From Victivallales bacterium (GTDB lineage Bacteria > Verrucomicrobiota > Lentisphaeria > Oligosphaerales > Oligosphaeraceae), in contig JAFZIJ010000033.1 in NCBI GenBank assembly GCA_017554445.1, positions 1 through 53,268 of the forward strand: a stretch of DNA of 53,268 nt. Direction: 5' to 3'. Made by a program: the position numbers and the translations under genes. Within the stretch, counting starts at the first letter, position 1, and the number at the start of each line of letters is the position of its first letter. Shown here piece by piece: positions 26,470 to 35,520 of the stretch. The notes beneath the pieces are model-generated. The model did no database searches and was not told the DNA's origin. It worked only from the letters and a program-made list of their open reading frames with translations.

Positions 26470-27606
26470 TTAAGCTTTTGGTTTTGAGCTTTTTAGGACA
26501 AACAGCGTTACTTCCGGACGCGCAAACACTCTAAACGGCGGCCCCCATGTACCCGTTCCGTGAGACGTGTACATTTTCAGCCCCTCTGGAAAATCGTAAA
26601 GCCCTGTCCCCAAAGGATATTTGATCTTCACCAACAGTGTGAACGGAAACAGCTGCCCGCCATGGCTGTGGCCCGCCATCAGCAAATCAAACTGCTTCCG
26701 AGCCAAAGCATCCGCCTCCGGGCGATGCTTGAGCAGAATCGAAAAACGCTTTGCGCATTTCTCAGCAACCTCCAATGGCTCATATGACACGGCCCCCTGC
26801 TTTTTCGGCGACATGGAATATCGATTGCCAAGCGCATCATCGTCCACGCCATGGACATACAGCCAGTCGGATATTTCCGTTCCGCTTTCGCGCAACACGC
26901 GGAATCCGCCCAATTCATGCATTTCCTCGCTTTCCTTGACGCCAAAATACACTTCATGATTGCCGATAATTGAAAACTTATTCTGCACGTTGATTTCCGC
27001 GAACATCTTCGCCATCGACTGTTCCCGTTTTCCTGCACCATCTAGAAAATCACCCGCGTTCAGTAACAGATCCGGCTTGGCCTCCTTGACAAGCCGTACG
27101 GCTTTCTCTGCCACGCTCCGCCGCAGGCAGGGGCTGAGATGCATGTCCGTTATCAACGCAATTCGATATCCATCAGCACTTTGTGGGATTTTTTCCGATT
27201 GTATCTCCACTTCCCTGTATCGAATGCAATTCGCTTCCACAAGCCCCCAGATGCTCGCCAAAATCACGAAGGCGATTCCAGCGATGCCCTCCCAGAATGG
27301 TTTGATGCACCATTGCATACCGCACAGTTTCATGGCCAGATTCCACAAATCCATCACGGCAAAGGAGGCCGCGAACCAGAAATACCATGCGCACCATATC
27401 CACATGACCACCGTGCACGAATCCGCCAGCCAGCCCGTCGCCTGCCGTCCGAAAACCAGCCTGCATGTCGCGGGCATCAACGCCAGAAAGAACACGACCG
27501 CAAACAACGCGACGGAATACCATGGTGCCATCCCCTTGAGGAATGCACAGCGCAACCTCCACCATGTGTAGAAGTTGAAAAGCAAGATGCTGACAATAAA
27601 TATCAT
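26470..27606 (-). CDS. Membrane-anchored metallophosphoesterase (YkuE/YaeI-like)
   Basis: A 378-residue protein with about four N-terminal membrane segments (residues 1-130) followed by a calcineurin-like metallophosphoesterase domain. Metal-ligand motifs are in order: ITDMHLSP (D-x-H), LNAGDFLDG (G-D), IIGNHEVYFG (G-N-H-E) and MAGHSHGGQLFPF (G-H-S-H-G-G-Q). This is the set found in YkuE-type lipid-associated phosphoesterases. The true substrate is unknown; lipid A precursors or phospholipid headgroups are possibilities from relatives. AAGGA lies six bases before the ATG and a TATAAT-containing AT-rich stretch lies further upstream. Monocistronic. Confidence 0.88.
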   Translation of the reverse strand: MIFIVSILLFNFYTWWRLRCAFLKGMAPWYSVALFAVVFFLALMPATCRLVFGRQATGWLADSCTVVMWIWCAWYFWFAASFAVMDLWNLAMKLCGMQWCIKPFWEGIAGIAFVILASIWGLVEANCIRYREVEIQSEKIPQSADGYRIALITDMHLSPCLRRSVAEKAVRLVKEAKPDLLLNAGDFLDGAGKREQSMAKMFAEINVQNKFSIIGNHEVYFGVKESEEMHELGGFRVLRESGTEISDWLYVHGVDDDALGNRYSMSPKKQGAVSYEPLEVAEKCAKRFSILLKHRPEADALARKQFDLLMAGHSHGGQLFPFTLLVKIKYPLGTGLYDFPEGLKMYTSHGTGTWGPPFRVFARPEVTLFVLKSSKPKA

Positions 27607-27845
27607 GCCGTTCCTTTGGATTGAACGCCTATTCCTATTATATTATATAGTAAAAGGAAAACCACCGTCGCGCCATGCACGGCCGTTTTTCCACCAAACA
27701 TGTGTTTTGACAGGACCAACCGCAAAAAGTTGCCTGAAAAGACGTTATTTCCAAATATTATTAGAAAATCCAGCCCCCTTGCCTCTACTAGTTAAGTGCA
27801 AGCATTCACGCAAACTTTAACGCCGTCGAGGCAAGGACACCATAA

Positions 27846-28760
27846 ATGAAAAAAGCATTGAACATCCTTTTATTGACTTGTTTCGCCTGTATTGGAACCG
27901 CAACCGCCCAAAACGCACCCGGTTGTATCGTTTTCCAGCCAGACAACCGCACGACAAACCTCTCCACAGAGGACGTCAACAAAATCTGGCAGACCGTTGA
28001 AAATTTGGCCGCCGCCTCCACGACGGTCATGCCTAGGCAGGCTTTTCTCGAATTTACCAACACGATCGGCCTGTTGCCGACTGGTTCCAACCTTCGTTCA
28101 AACAACAATATACGAAATAAAACTGCCATGCTCGCGCCGTCCGCGTTGATCTTCACGCGCATCACCCGTTGGGGAAACAATTTCAACGTCTCCATGGAAA
28201 AAGTGTCGCTGCCGGATTTCGTCCTGACCCGCGCCACCCTACCGCTTTCCGCGAAAATCAGCACGCTTGAGCAACTTTTGGACAGATTGCCTGGTCTAAT
28301 GAACCAGTTGGGCCTTGCGGAAAAAGTCATACAACCGTTGAACAAGCCGTTAACGTTGATCATGACGCCCACGGCGGACAAACCGTTGCAAACCTTCTGC
28401 ACCGCCCTGCAAAAACACCTCTCCAACGCCGGCGTCCAAGCCACCCTCCAGACACAGGATGGCGTAAATGGCGACGGCATACGGATTTCCGTCGTTCTCG
28501 ACACGTTTGAACACAAGTCGCAGACGATGGATCTTCCCATGCAGAAACGACAACTGCTCAAAACCTCCATCAACCTCTCCGGCAAGATGTCCATGATCGA
28601 CGGCGACAAACAGAACACGTTCAGCTTCAGCAAGTCAGACAGCCGAACTGGCGCTCCTGAAACCACCACGCTGAATGAAAATGACGTCCTGGACGCCGTC
28701 GCCCGCGAATCCGCCCTGCAGATCATCCAAAAACTAAATGCGCAATCCTCCGCCCCCTAA
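27846..28760 (+). CDS. Exported protein of unknown function, first gene of the ECF/kinase operon
   Basis: A 304-residue exported protein I do not recognise. It has a Sec signal peptide (MKKALNILLLTCFACIGTATAQ). The mature part begins with a segment of helices and strands (STEDVNKIWQTVENLAAASTTVMPRQAFLEF; APSALIFTRITRWGNNFNVSMEKV). This order is reminiscent of the CsgG/LpoB/TolB-N fold of periplasmic accessory proteins, a weak by-eye impression. AAGGA precedes the ATG at good spacing. The next gene begins eight bases after its stop, and sigma factor, anti-sigma and kinase follow with 9-26-base gaps, so a shared envelope-signalling role is inferred. Confidence 0.7.
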   Translation: MKKALNILLLTCFACIGTATAQNAPGCIVFQPDNRTTNLSTEDVNKIWQTVENLAAASTTVMPRQAFLEFTNTIGLLPTGSNLRSNNNIRNKTAMLAPSALIFTRITRWGNNFNVSMEKVSLPDFVLTRATLPLSAKISTLEQLLDRLPGLMNQLGLAEKVIQPLNKPLTLIMTPTADKPLQTFCTALQKHLSNAGVQATLQTQDGVNGDGIRISVVLDTFEHKSQTMDLPMQKRQLLKTSINLSGKMSMIDGDKQNTFSFSKSDSRTGAPETTTLNENDVLDAVARESALQIIQKLNAQSSAP

Positions 28761-28768
28761 ATGAAGCA

Positions 28769-29710
28769 ATGCTTCCGCGATTTCTCTCCGCCATCCTATT
28801 CTGCCTAGTCGTGACTGCACAGGAAGCCTCAACGCAACTGCCTGAACAGTCGCTTCGTCGCATTATAAGAGGATCGGAAAAGTTGACGGCGGAGGAAAAA
28901 ACAACGCTTCTCACGCAAGTCCGCCAATATCCGAACGAGTGCGTCCTCTCCACCGCCCTTTTCCCGCAGGCGGACCAATCGCGTCTTCTCGTCGGCATCG
29001 CCGTTTCCATGGATAAACAACAGAAAAAACATGCGCGCGAACTACTTGCGGAACTCATTGAGACAAAAATCAATACGCTTCTTTGCGACACCGTGCTCGA
29101 CCAATTAGGCCTCTATTCCGCCCGGCGGCCACGCTATGACCGCGTCATGGGCATGATGCTCGCCTATTCGCTTCCCGCCGATTTCATGGACAAAACTATT
29201 TCAGAAACGACTGCCGAAGGCCTTCCCGTCTTCATCGCCAAATTGAACGACAAAGACATCATCCGCCAATTCCGCGAACAAGGCCCGGCCGCCGATCCGT
29301 CGGCCGTCGCCGTCAACCGCAATCGCCTCCGCAACGCCATCTCCAAACAAATCGCCCGCGAAATGCTCGGTTTCCTTCAGCAGGGCAAAAACAATTCGGA
29401 ACGAATTCAAGATGCAAAGCGTTGTCATGACGAACTTTCCAAAATTATCAAGACGCGGCAGGAAATCTTTCCAGACGATGACAACGCAGCCAATTGGAAC
29501 GCCAAACCGCTCATGGATGCCGCCGCATATTGCCTCATCCTGTCCGAAAATCGTCCAGAGGACGCTCAAGACGCCGCCAATGAGGCCTTTTTCACCATGA
29601 CGGATTCCGTCGCGGAACTCCCCCGCCCGTGGTTTGCCATCGTCAAAGATTACGCTGTCAAATATCATCGAAAACAGGATTACGACTTCCTGATGTCCAA
29701 TTCTAATTAA
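28769..29710 (+). CDS. Exported helical protein of unknown function, second gene of the ECF/kinase operon
   Basis: A 313-residue protein with an N-terminal signal (MLPRFLSAILFCLVVTAQ) and a largely helical mature region; no family recognised. Features are a run resembling EF-like or helical repeats without clear motif, an Asp/Asn-rich stretch (DDDNAANWNAKPLMDAA) and an even charge distribution. An ATG directly abutting the previous stop (28761) is out of frame, so the 28769 start is used. Twenty-six bases separate it from the sigma factor gene. It probably acts in the periplasm as part of the same unit. Confidence 0.65.
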   Translation: MLPRFLSAILFCLVVTAQEASTQLPEQSLRRIIRGSEKLTAEEKTTLLTQVRQYPNECVLSTALFPQADQSRLLVGIAVSMDKQQKKHARELLAELIETKINTLLCDTVLDQLGLYSARRPRYDRVMGMMLAYSLPADFMDKTISETTAEGLPVFIAKLNDKDIIRQFREQGPAADPSAVAVNRNRLRNAISKQIAREMLGFLQQGKNNSERIQDAKRCHDELSKIIKTRQEIFPDDDNAANWNAKPLMDAAAYCLILSENRPEDAQDAANEAFFTMTDSVAELPRPWFAIVKDYAVKYHRKQDYDFLMSNSN

Positions 29711-29736
29711 CTCCCTATCAATAATATGGATGCAAC

Positions 29737-30315
29737 ATGGCTTTCGTAACAGACCCAAACCTATTGGCAGACATCAAGAAAGGCGACAACGCCGCCTGGA
29801 ATCTCTTCGCCAAAAAGTACGGCGCGCTCATCTGGCTTCGCGGCTCGGATTACCATCTCACGCCTGATGAACAAGAACAGCTGACGCAAGATGTTCTCGT
29901 CTCGTTCTTTAAGGCGCAGGACAGCTTCGTCTATGCCCCCGAAAAAGGCCGCTTCCGCGACTATCTGCGCCAAATCATCAAAAACTGCATCTTTCAGATT
30001 CTCCGTAAACGTCAGCAGGACAACAACAACGAAGAAATTCAGGAAAACACCGCCTTCGATGAAAACGATGACGAAGCCAAGCGGAAACGCGAAGACGAAG
30101 AATGGATGGCGCACGTTTATTCACAGGCTCTAGCCGAATTGAAACGCACCGTCAAACCGCGTAAATTGCAATCCTTCATGATGTGCCGCCTCCAAAACAA
30201 ACGGCCGGAGGACGTTGCCAAATTCCAAAAGGTCTCCCTCGCCACCGTCTATAACGACTGCAACGAAGTCATGGAGAAATTGATGGAACTCGTTAAGACA
30301 CTGAAGGATGCATAA
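29737..30315 (+). CDS. ECF-type RNA polymerase sigma factor
   Basis: A 192-residue sigma-70-family factor with region 2 and region 4 only, as in extracytoplasmic-function sigma factors. Region 2 is seen in GALIWLRGSDYHLTPDEQEQLTQDVLVSFFKAQDSF and GRFRDYLRQIIKNCIFQILRKR. A charged linker follows (about residues 90-125). Region 4, the -35 reader, is RPEDVAKFQKVSLATVYNDCNEVMEKLMEL, where the usual SxxTV recognition helix reads SLATVYNDC. It is directly followed by a zinc-finger anti-sigma gene and a Ser/Thr kinase gene, the arrangement of kinase-linked ECF groups in planctomycetes and relatives. Confidence 0.88.
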   Translation: MAFVTDPNLLADIKKGDNAAWNLFAKKYGALIWLRGSDYHLTPDEQEQLTQDVLVSFFKAQDSFVYAPEKGRFRDYLRQIIKNCIFQILRKRQQDNNNEEIQENTAFDENDDEAKRKREDEEWMAHVYSQALAELKRTVKPRKLQSFMMCRLQNKRPEDVAKFQKVSLATVYNDCNEVMEKLMELVKTLKDA

Positions 30316-30327
30316 AAGGACGCAACC

Positions 30328-30552
30328 ATGAAACATATCAGCGAAATCAATCTGCAACGACTTCTTGACGACAATCTGTCGCTCGTCCAGAAACTCATCT
30401 GCAAGCATCATCTTGCGAAATGCGCCGATTGCGCCGCCAAGTTGGAAGCCGCCAAGATGCAGCGTCAGGAACTGCTCTCCATCGCGCAGGATCTGAACAG
30501 GCTTCAGGAAGCAGAAACCGCCCTCAGCAAGACATCAATACTTCGTAAGTAA
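30328..30552 (+). CDS. Small zinc-finger (ZAS-type) anti-sigma protein, soluble
   Basis: A 74-residue protein with CKHHLAKCADCAAKL, the H-x3-C-x2-C zinc motif of anti-sigma factors that bind ECF sigma factors, preceded by the helix LQRLLDDNLSLVQKLI. Unlike most ZAS proteins it has no membrane segment or sensor domain, so regulation may pass through another protein, most simply the kinase encoded nine bases downstream. A GGA-type site precedes its ATG. The function follows the family motif and its position 12 bases after the sigma gene; partner binding is inferred. Confidence 0.75.
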   Translation: MKHISEINLQRLLDDNLSLVQKLICKHHLAKCADCAAKLEAAKMQRQELLSIAQDLNRLQEAETALSKTSILRK

Positions 30553-30561
30553 TTCTCCTTC

Positions 30562-32208
30562 ATGCCCATACCTCCAGAAATAGCCAAATGGCTGGAACAA
30601 TCCAATATCACCCCCGTCGAGTGCTGCGGCCATGGCGGGTATGGTGAAATTTGGCTTGTCAAAGCGCCGTTCGGTCAAAATTGGGCCCTCAAAATCATCG
30701 ATAAGACGAAACTGGACAAGACGGCATGGGAACGCGAAGTCCGCGCCGTCCAGAAATACCGCGCTGCCATTGGTTTGGAACTCAATTTGATTTATGTTCA
30801 ACAAGCAGGCGAACTTGATGACTATTTCTTCTATCTCATGGAAACGGCCGACAACCTAAATACCGGCAACGGCGGCCATTATATGCCCGATACGCTTGAA
30901 AACCGTCTCCATGAACGCCGTCTCACATTCAAGGAGACGCAGGATTGTATTCACGGCCTTCTGGATGGTCTTCATATTCTCCACAAACACGGCTTGATCC
31001 ATCGCGACATCAAGCCCGCCAATATCTTCTTTGTCAACGGAAAACCAAAATTCGGCGACCTCGGCCTCGTCACGGAATACAGCCCAACCCTTTCATTTGC
31101 AGGCACGGAAGGCTTCTGCCCGCCGTCGCTGCTGGATGGCAAACAGGTCGATGGAAAACTGTGGGACCTCTATTCGCTCGGCATGGTTGTCTATTGCTGT
31201 GTCACCGGTTATGCCTCCGCCTGTTTCCCCGAAATTCCAGAGGATCTCATGGACAATTCGCAGATGCGTGCCCTCAATCGGTTCTTCGAACACGCCTGCT
31301 CCCCCGAACCGCATGAATGCTACAAGACGGTCGATGAATTCCGCAAGGCGTTCGACGAATGTTTCCCGCAGAAGTCCGATCATCGACGCAAGATGTTCAT
31401 AGCCATGCTTGAAGGACTAATCATCGGCGGCGTTTTAGTCACCTGCTGGATATTGCTGAACAAAGCGAAACCGAATCCACCTGCCCCACCTGTCAATCCA
31501 CCATCGAATCCATCTGTTGTTCAGAATACAACGGATTCGACGGCTCCTGCCGTTTCCACGATCCAAGCCTTCAAACGCGGCTCCATTGCCAAATTCTATG
31601 ATCCATTCCAGTACGGCCAAAAAACGGACTGGCTTGTGAATGTCTCCAACGAACAGTCGCTTCAGAAAGTCGGCCTCTCCGGCCTTTTCTGGAACAGTGC
31701 CGATACAACCGAGCCAGGCAATCACCTCACGCTCGCCCTGCCTGAACTGTCATTGCCTGTCAATTTCGAAATCGCATGGGAATGCTTCGGTGACTTCGAC
31801 GAATGCTCCCTTTTCATCGCTCTTTCCACGCCTGAAGACATTGCGGCATCCGCACAGGACACAATGCCTCCGCAAAACGGCGTTCTGTTCGAGCTCTTGA
31901 AAAGGAATGGCAACGCAAGTCTTCAACGCATTATACTCAACGGACAGGAGAGATGGAAAGCGCAAGCGTCGGCAGCCATCAACGGCGGCGACGAAGACAA
32001 CGTCTTCATCACCACCAACAGAATCATCAAAGATGGTGACAATTTCACAATCTATCTAGACGAACAAGCCATGTTCACGATGAAGCTGACGCCGCAGGAT
32101 ATTGATTTGCTCAAGAACGCGCGTTTTGCCATGATGTATCAGACAACTCACGCCGGCATCGCCGTCATCAAGAATTTCACGGTCTTCTATGTTCCTGGAC
32201 TGGAATAA
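30562..32208 (+). CDS. Transmembrane Ser/Thr protein kinase with extracytoplasmic beta-sandwich-like domain
   Basis: A 548-residue Hanks-type kinase. The kinase domain occupies about residues 10-270: glycine loop GHGGYGEIWLV, Lys44 in ALKI, HRDIKPAN with catalytic Asp149, and D-L-G (Asp166) in place of DFG. The activation segment holds FAGTEGFCPP where APE is expected. One membrane helix (about 279-298) is followed by a Pro-rich linker (PNPPAPPVNPPSNPS) and a domain of about 220 residues rich in strands (NFEIAWECFGDFDECSLFI; FTIYLDEQAMFTMKL; TTHAGIAVIKNFTVFYV) that looks like a concanavalin/LamG-type sandwich or DUF1080-like fold. It probably senses an external ligand and signals to the adjacent sigma/anti-sigma pair. 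Confidence 0.85.
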   Translation: MPIPPEIAKWLEQSNITPVECCGHGGYGEIWLVKAPFGQNWALKIIDKTKLDKTAWEREVRAVQKYRAAIGLELNLIYVQQAGELDDYFFYLMETADNLNTGNGGHYMPDTLENRLHERRLTFKETQDCIHGLLDGLHILHKHGLIHRDIKPANIFFVNGKPKFGDLGLVTEYSPTLSFAGTEGFCPPSLLDGKQVDGKLWDLYSLGMVVYCCVTGYASACFPEIPEDLMDNSQMRALNRFFEHACSPEPHECYKTVDEFRKAFDECFPQKSDHRRKMFIAMLEGLIIGGVLVTCWILLNKAKPNPPAPPVNPPSNPSVVQNTTDSTAPAVSTIQAFKRGSIAKFYDPFQYGQKTDWLVNVSNEQSLQKVGLSGLFWNSADTTEPGNHLTLALPELSLPVNFEIAWECFGDFDECSLFIALSTPEDIAASAQDTMPPQNGVLFELLKRNGNASLQRIILNGQERWKAQASAAINGGDEDNVFITTNRIIKDGDNFTIYLDEQAMFTMKLTPQDIDLLKNARFAMMYQTTHAGIAVIKNFTVFYVPGLE

Positions 32209-32270
32209 CCTTGGCAGTTCACGCTCTGTTCAACCACACTTGCATGATGCTTCTGTCACAAGCTATTCAT

Positions 32271-32299
32271 TTGCAAACCTCCTGCTCATGAAGTATGTT
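32271..32299 (+). promoter_or_regulatory. Sigma-70-type promoter for the 32368 lipoprotein gene
   Basis: TTGCAA (32271-32276), a 17-base spacer, TATGTT (32294-32299). It lies in the 159-bp gap after the kinase gene and would make the following lipoprotein gene an independent unit with about 62 bases of leader. Confidence 0.35.
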
Positions 32300-32367
32300 A
32301 TGTCGTGAGATTACTATCAGCTGTCTAGACAACTTCCCAATGAATAAAAAGAATAGGGGGTTCAAGC

Positions 32368-33195
32368 ATGGCAAATCCAATGAATCATCTCACCTGTATG
32401 TCATGGAATAATACTGCCCTAGCATCGTTACTGCACTCTGAAATCAAATCAATTCTGCTTCTGATCTTGGCTTTCTCGCTGTGTATTTCGTCCACTGGAT
32501 GCTGCACAATATATATCAAAGGAGAGTGCGGGAAATGCGTCGAGAACAGTTGGCATATCGAAAGAGACGGGAGTTTTTCTGCTGAAGATAAAACCATGTC
32601 TATTACAGCTACGAGCAGAAAGAGATATCAGTATATGCCATTCACAGATTGGGCTTTCCTGTCCAAGCCTCGAAAAGAAAGCGCCACATATTCATTGACC
32701 TCCCCTCCTGATGATGCGGAATTGTTCCAATGGGAAGTCATCCCTACCAACAACACTACATGGCAATTTGACAAACGATCATGGAATATTCCCCATTTGC
32801 CAGTGGAAGATCCAAACGCTTTTATTCTGCCTGTCCTGCATCCCAAACAAGATATAAACGATCCACCTCCCCAAAACCAGCTTCATACACCAAACGCCTC
32901 CGTCACCACCGTCTTTATCCATTCTGATGAAATCGACTTTTTTAGCAAACCTTTCCTTCTTTTGGCCCCTAAGAACAGATTCAAGCTCTTGATACCATAC
33001 AAAATAGAAGACAACCTTTACTATCTGTATTCCCCTAAAGATTCCGGCATTTTATTCAACGATACAGGTAAACTCAATTTCGCTGGCGCATTCTGGACCG
33101 TTCTTTTAGTACCGCCGGCATGCGTATTGGATATTGTATTGTCTCCTTTTGAAATCCTCGGAGCAACACTCTTTATAACGGGAATGAATTGGTGA
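32368..33195 (+). CDS. Hypothetical lipoprotein, YceK-like C-terminus
   Basis: A 275-residue predicted lipoprotein of unknown function. AGGGGG lies eight bases before the ATG. A hydrophobic run (ILLLILAFSLCISSTGC) ends in a lipobox at Cys45, giving an unusually long signal with a pre-region of 30 residues. The C-terminus LLVPPACVLDIVLSPFEILG resembles the conserved tail of YceK/YidQ-type small lipoproteins (P-x-x-x-LD-x-x-x-xP). Base composition is visibly more AT-rich than in its neighbours, hinting at separate acquisition. It has its own candidate promoter and a hairpin after the stop. Confidence 0.6.
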   Translation: MANPMNHLTCMSWNNTALASLLHSEIKSILLLILAFSLCISSTGCCTIYIKGECGKCVENSWHIERDGSFSAEDKTMSITATSRKRYQYMPFTDWAFLSKPRKESATYSLTSPPDDAELFQWEVIPTNNTTWQFDKRSWNIPHLPVEDPNAFILPVLHPKQDINDPPPQNQLHTPNASVTTVFIHSDEIDFFSKPFLLLAPKNRFKLLIPYKIEDNLYYLYSPKDSGILFNDTGKLNFAGAFWTVLLVPPACVLDIVLSPFEILGATLFITGMNW

Positions 33196-33226
33196 TGGAA
33201 CTATCTACATAACAGACAGTTCCATC
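33194..33226. terminator. Hairpin between convergent lipoprotein and SGNH/GH28 genes
   Basis: A 9-bp stem (33194-33202 with 33218-33226), extendable through a mismatch by TCT/AGA, encloses the loop. The stem includes the plus gene's TGA. Only a weak T-rich run follows, so it is a modest terminator. Confidence 0.5.
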
Positions 33227-33258
33227 TAATAATCTCCTTTCAGGATGATATTTCCATC

Positions 33259-35307
33259 TTACTTTCCAACAGAAATCTCTTCTCCATTGATCCGCACATC
33301 CTTAATTGTGATTTCGCCAAACTTGCTCCCTGGCTGCGGCTGGATGCTATGAGAAGGCCGCACCGCCCCGTCATCGACCGTGATGTCGATGTTTTCCACC
33401 GTCACTTTCTTGAACGTCCCGAACGGCTCGTTCGTGACATCCAGCCCAATCGATTCCGTGTACATGCTACCAGCCGCAAACATCTTGTAGTTGGAGACAT
33501 CCAGCCAACGGCCCGACCACGGCGACTTGCATTCGACCTTCTGGTCGCGCTCCCGCTGCAAAATGCTTTCCATCTCGCTGGCGTCGTATTCGATGCGAAT
33601 ATTGCGGAAGGTGATGTCGTCGATTGGCGCAGGGCCGCCCATGTGGACGCTCAGCGCCGCCGCATTGTTGTGGATGAGATCGCAGTCTTCGAACACGATG
33701 CCGCGGAAATACGGCGCCCATGTCTCAAAACCAATCTCCAACGTCCGCCCCCAGCCGCACCAGCAGACACAGCGTTCGACTTTGATGTCTTCCTCCGGAT
33801 CTTTCCGGTCGAACTTCGGGAAGTTGCCTTTCATGACGATCGTGTCGTCAAACGAATGCACAAAGCAGTCGTGGATATGGACATGCTGCGAATTACAGAT
33901 ATCGATGCCATCCGTGTTGTACCGCCATGCCGCCGTGATTTTCATATGCGCGAATTCCACATCGCTCGAATTGAACGACGTCACACACCAGCAGGACGAA
34001 TCCAGCACCGTCGGCCCATCGAACACGACATGCTTTGAATCCATGACACGCACGGCGAAATCCATCCCGTCGCGATAGCAATGGTCGCCCACACGACGGT
34101 TGCGCGAACCACAGATGATGCCATAGCCCGATACTTTAACATCTTCCGCACCATCGACTTGGAACGATCCCAACACGAACGCGTCTTTGTCCAGAAACAC
34201 TCGGTCATGGCTCTTCAGTTTCACGACGACTGGTTCATGGATGCCCGGCCCGAAGACGATGTTCGCTTCCGCCCTCTCTTTCGCAAAGTCCCGTTTTTCA
34301 TCCACAAAGATTTCCAATGGATTGTGATAACCATCCAATTCCAACACATAATAGCCGGGCTTCGGCAACGTGAAACGGATTTCACCATTGTCAACGGTCG
34401 TCTTCACATTTGTCCGCAATGGCCGAACTTTTGCGACTTTGAACGGACGCGACGGCTTGACGACAAATTCCGTGGCCCCCTCCGCCTCGATTTTCACCAT
34501 GCCCGCGACTTCCGTCTGATCCGCAGGCCGCTGATAGCCCGGAGCCCACTGGTTGAACGGCATCGCCGATACAAGAATAGGACGCACGAAAACAGGCTTG
34601 CCATCGACTGTCACATCATAGCCCGACTTCTTCGGAAAGAAGCCTTCCAGAATGCGGTTGGCGATTTCCGCCATGCCTTTGTCGCCCGGATGATATTGCA
34701 CGCCAGTATGTTCGAAAAGCCCCAAGGCCATCATCGACTCGTCTTTCGCAAGATCCGCCTTGACGAACGGCAATGCCAAATCGCTGGCGGCATGCGCCAT
34801 CATGGCATCCTTCCAGGCGTTCGGCCAGAAGACGCCGCGTACCACCGTATTCGGTTTCGCGCGACCGCGCATGAATCCGCTCAACAGCTTCTTGAACACA
34901 TCACGGAAGGCAAGACGTTCCTCCTGCGTAGGCAGATCCGCCACGTTTTCTCCCAACGCAAAAATCAGATAGTCCGGATTGAAATCGATCAAATCTTTGT
35001 CGCGATTATAGTCGTATGTCTTGAAATTCCGTTCGAAATCCGCGAGATTCCGCACCCGCACATCCGCCTTGCGGCCTGTTTCCGCCTCGATGCCGCGCGT
35101 CACGATATGGACATAATCCTTTTCCAATGCGCTCGCGGCCATGCCCCACACATGATTCCAGCCGATGTGCGGCGCTGCTCCGTGAAGCGTGATGGAGTTG
35201 CCGATGAACACGATGCGCACGCCGCCTTCTTGCTGCACGGCGGCTTCGGCCGCCGTCGCGTTCATTTGTGTCGAATTGTTCTTTTCTGCGTCGGATTGAG
35301 GTGCCAT
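33259..35307 (-). CDS. Fused SGNH/GDSL esterase and GH28-like right-handed beta-helix protein
   Basis: A 682-residue two-domain carbohydrate-active protein. Residues about 30-230 are an SGNH hydrolase: block I FIGNSIT with Ser38, the G-x-N block in FALGENVAD, and block V HPGDKGMAEIANRIL with its His. The usual Asp three residues before that His is not obvious. From about residue 330 a right-handed beta-helix follows with GH28-like motifs NTDGID (464-469) and FDDTIVMKG, but the expected G-H-G reads WGRTLEIG. Such a pair could deacetylate and cleave a pectin-like or other acetylated polymer. No signal peptide is seen, so it may act on imported oligosaccharides. The true start is uncertain (no SD). 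Confidence 0.78.
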   Translation of the reverse strand: MAPQSDAEKNNSTQMNATAAEAAVQQEGGVRIVFIGNSITLHGAAPHIGWNHVWGMAASALEKDYVHIVTRGIEAETGRKADVRVRNLADFERNFKTYDYNRDKDLIDFNPDYLIFALGENVADLPTQEERLAFRDVFKKLLSGFMRGRAKPNTVVRGVFWPNAWKDAMMAHAASDLALPFVKADLAKDESMMALGLFEHTGVQYHPGDKGMAEIANRILEGFFPKKSGYDVTVDGKPVFVRPILVSAMPFNQWAPGYQRPADQTEVAGMVKIEAEGATEFVVKPSRPFKVAKVRPLRTNVKTTVDNGEIRFTLPKPGYYVLELDGYHNPLEIFVDEKRDFAKERAEANIVFGPGIHEPVVVKLKSHDRVFLDKDAFVLGSFQVDGAEDVKVSGYGIICGSRNRRVGDHCYRDGMDFAVRVMDSKHVVFDGPTVLDSSCWCVTSFNSSDVEFAHMKITAAWRYNTDGIDICNSQHVHIHDCFVHSFDDTIVMKGNFPKFDRKDPEEDIKVERCVCWCGWGRTLEIGFETWAPYFRGIVFEDCDLIHNNAAALSVHMGGPAPIDDITFRNIRIEYDASEMESILQRERDQKVECKSPWSGRWLDVSNYKMFAAGSMYTESIGLDVTNEPFGTFKKVTVENIDITVDDGAVRPSHSIQPQPGSKFGEITIKDVRINGEEISVGK

Positions 35308-35520
35308 GATTGTAATGAAATGTCATTGTTTTTTGGTTAGTAATCACAAACAGTTACCTATAATATCAACATTTGAAATTGAAATGCAAATCGCAAGCAC
35401 AATACAAAATTCCTTGTTTTTTCTATCATACAATTAGTCGTCTATTACAAATATTCCCAATAATGATGGGCAACATCCATTTTACTTTTGTCATTTCATA
35501 ATCAAATCCATCAATGAAAG

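Noticed and set aside
34081..35340. A 419-codon plus-strand frame opposite the SGNH/GH28 gene
   Set aside because: Same antisense effect; rich in His and Arg, no signal, no ribosome-binding site.
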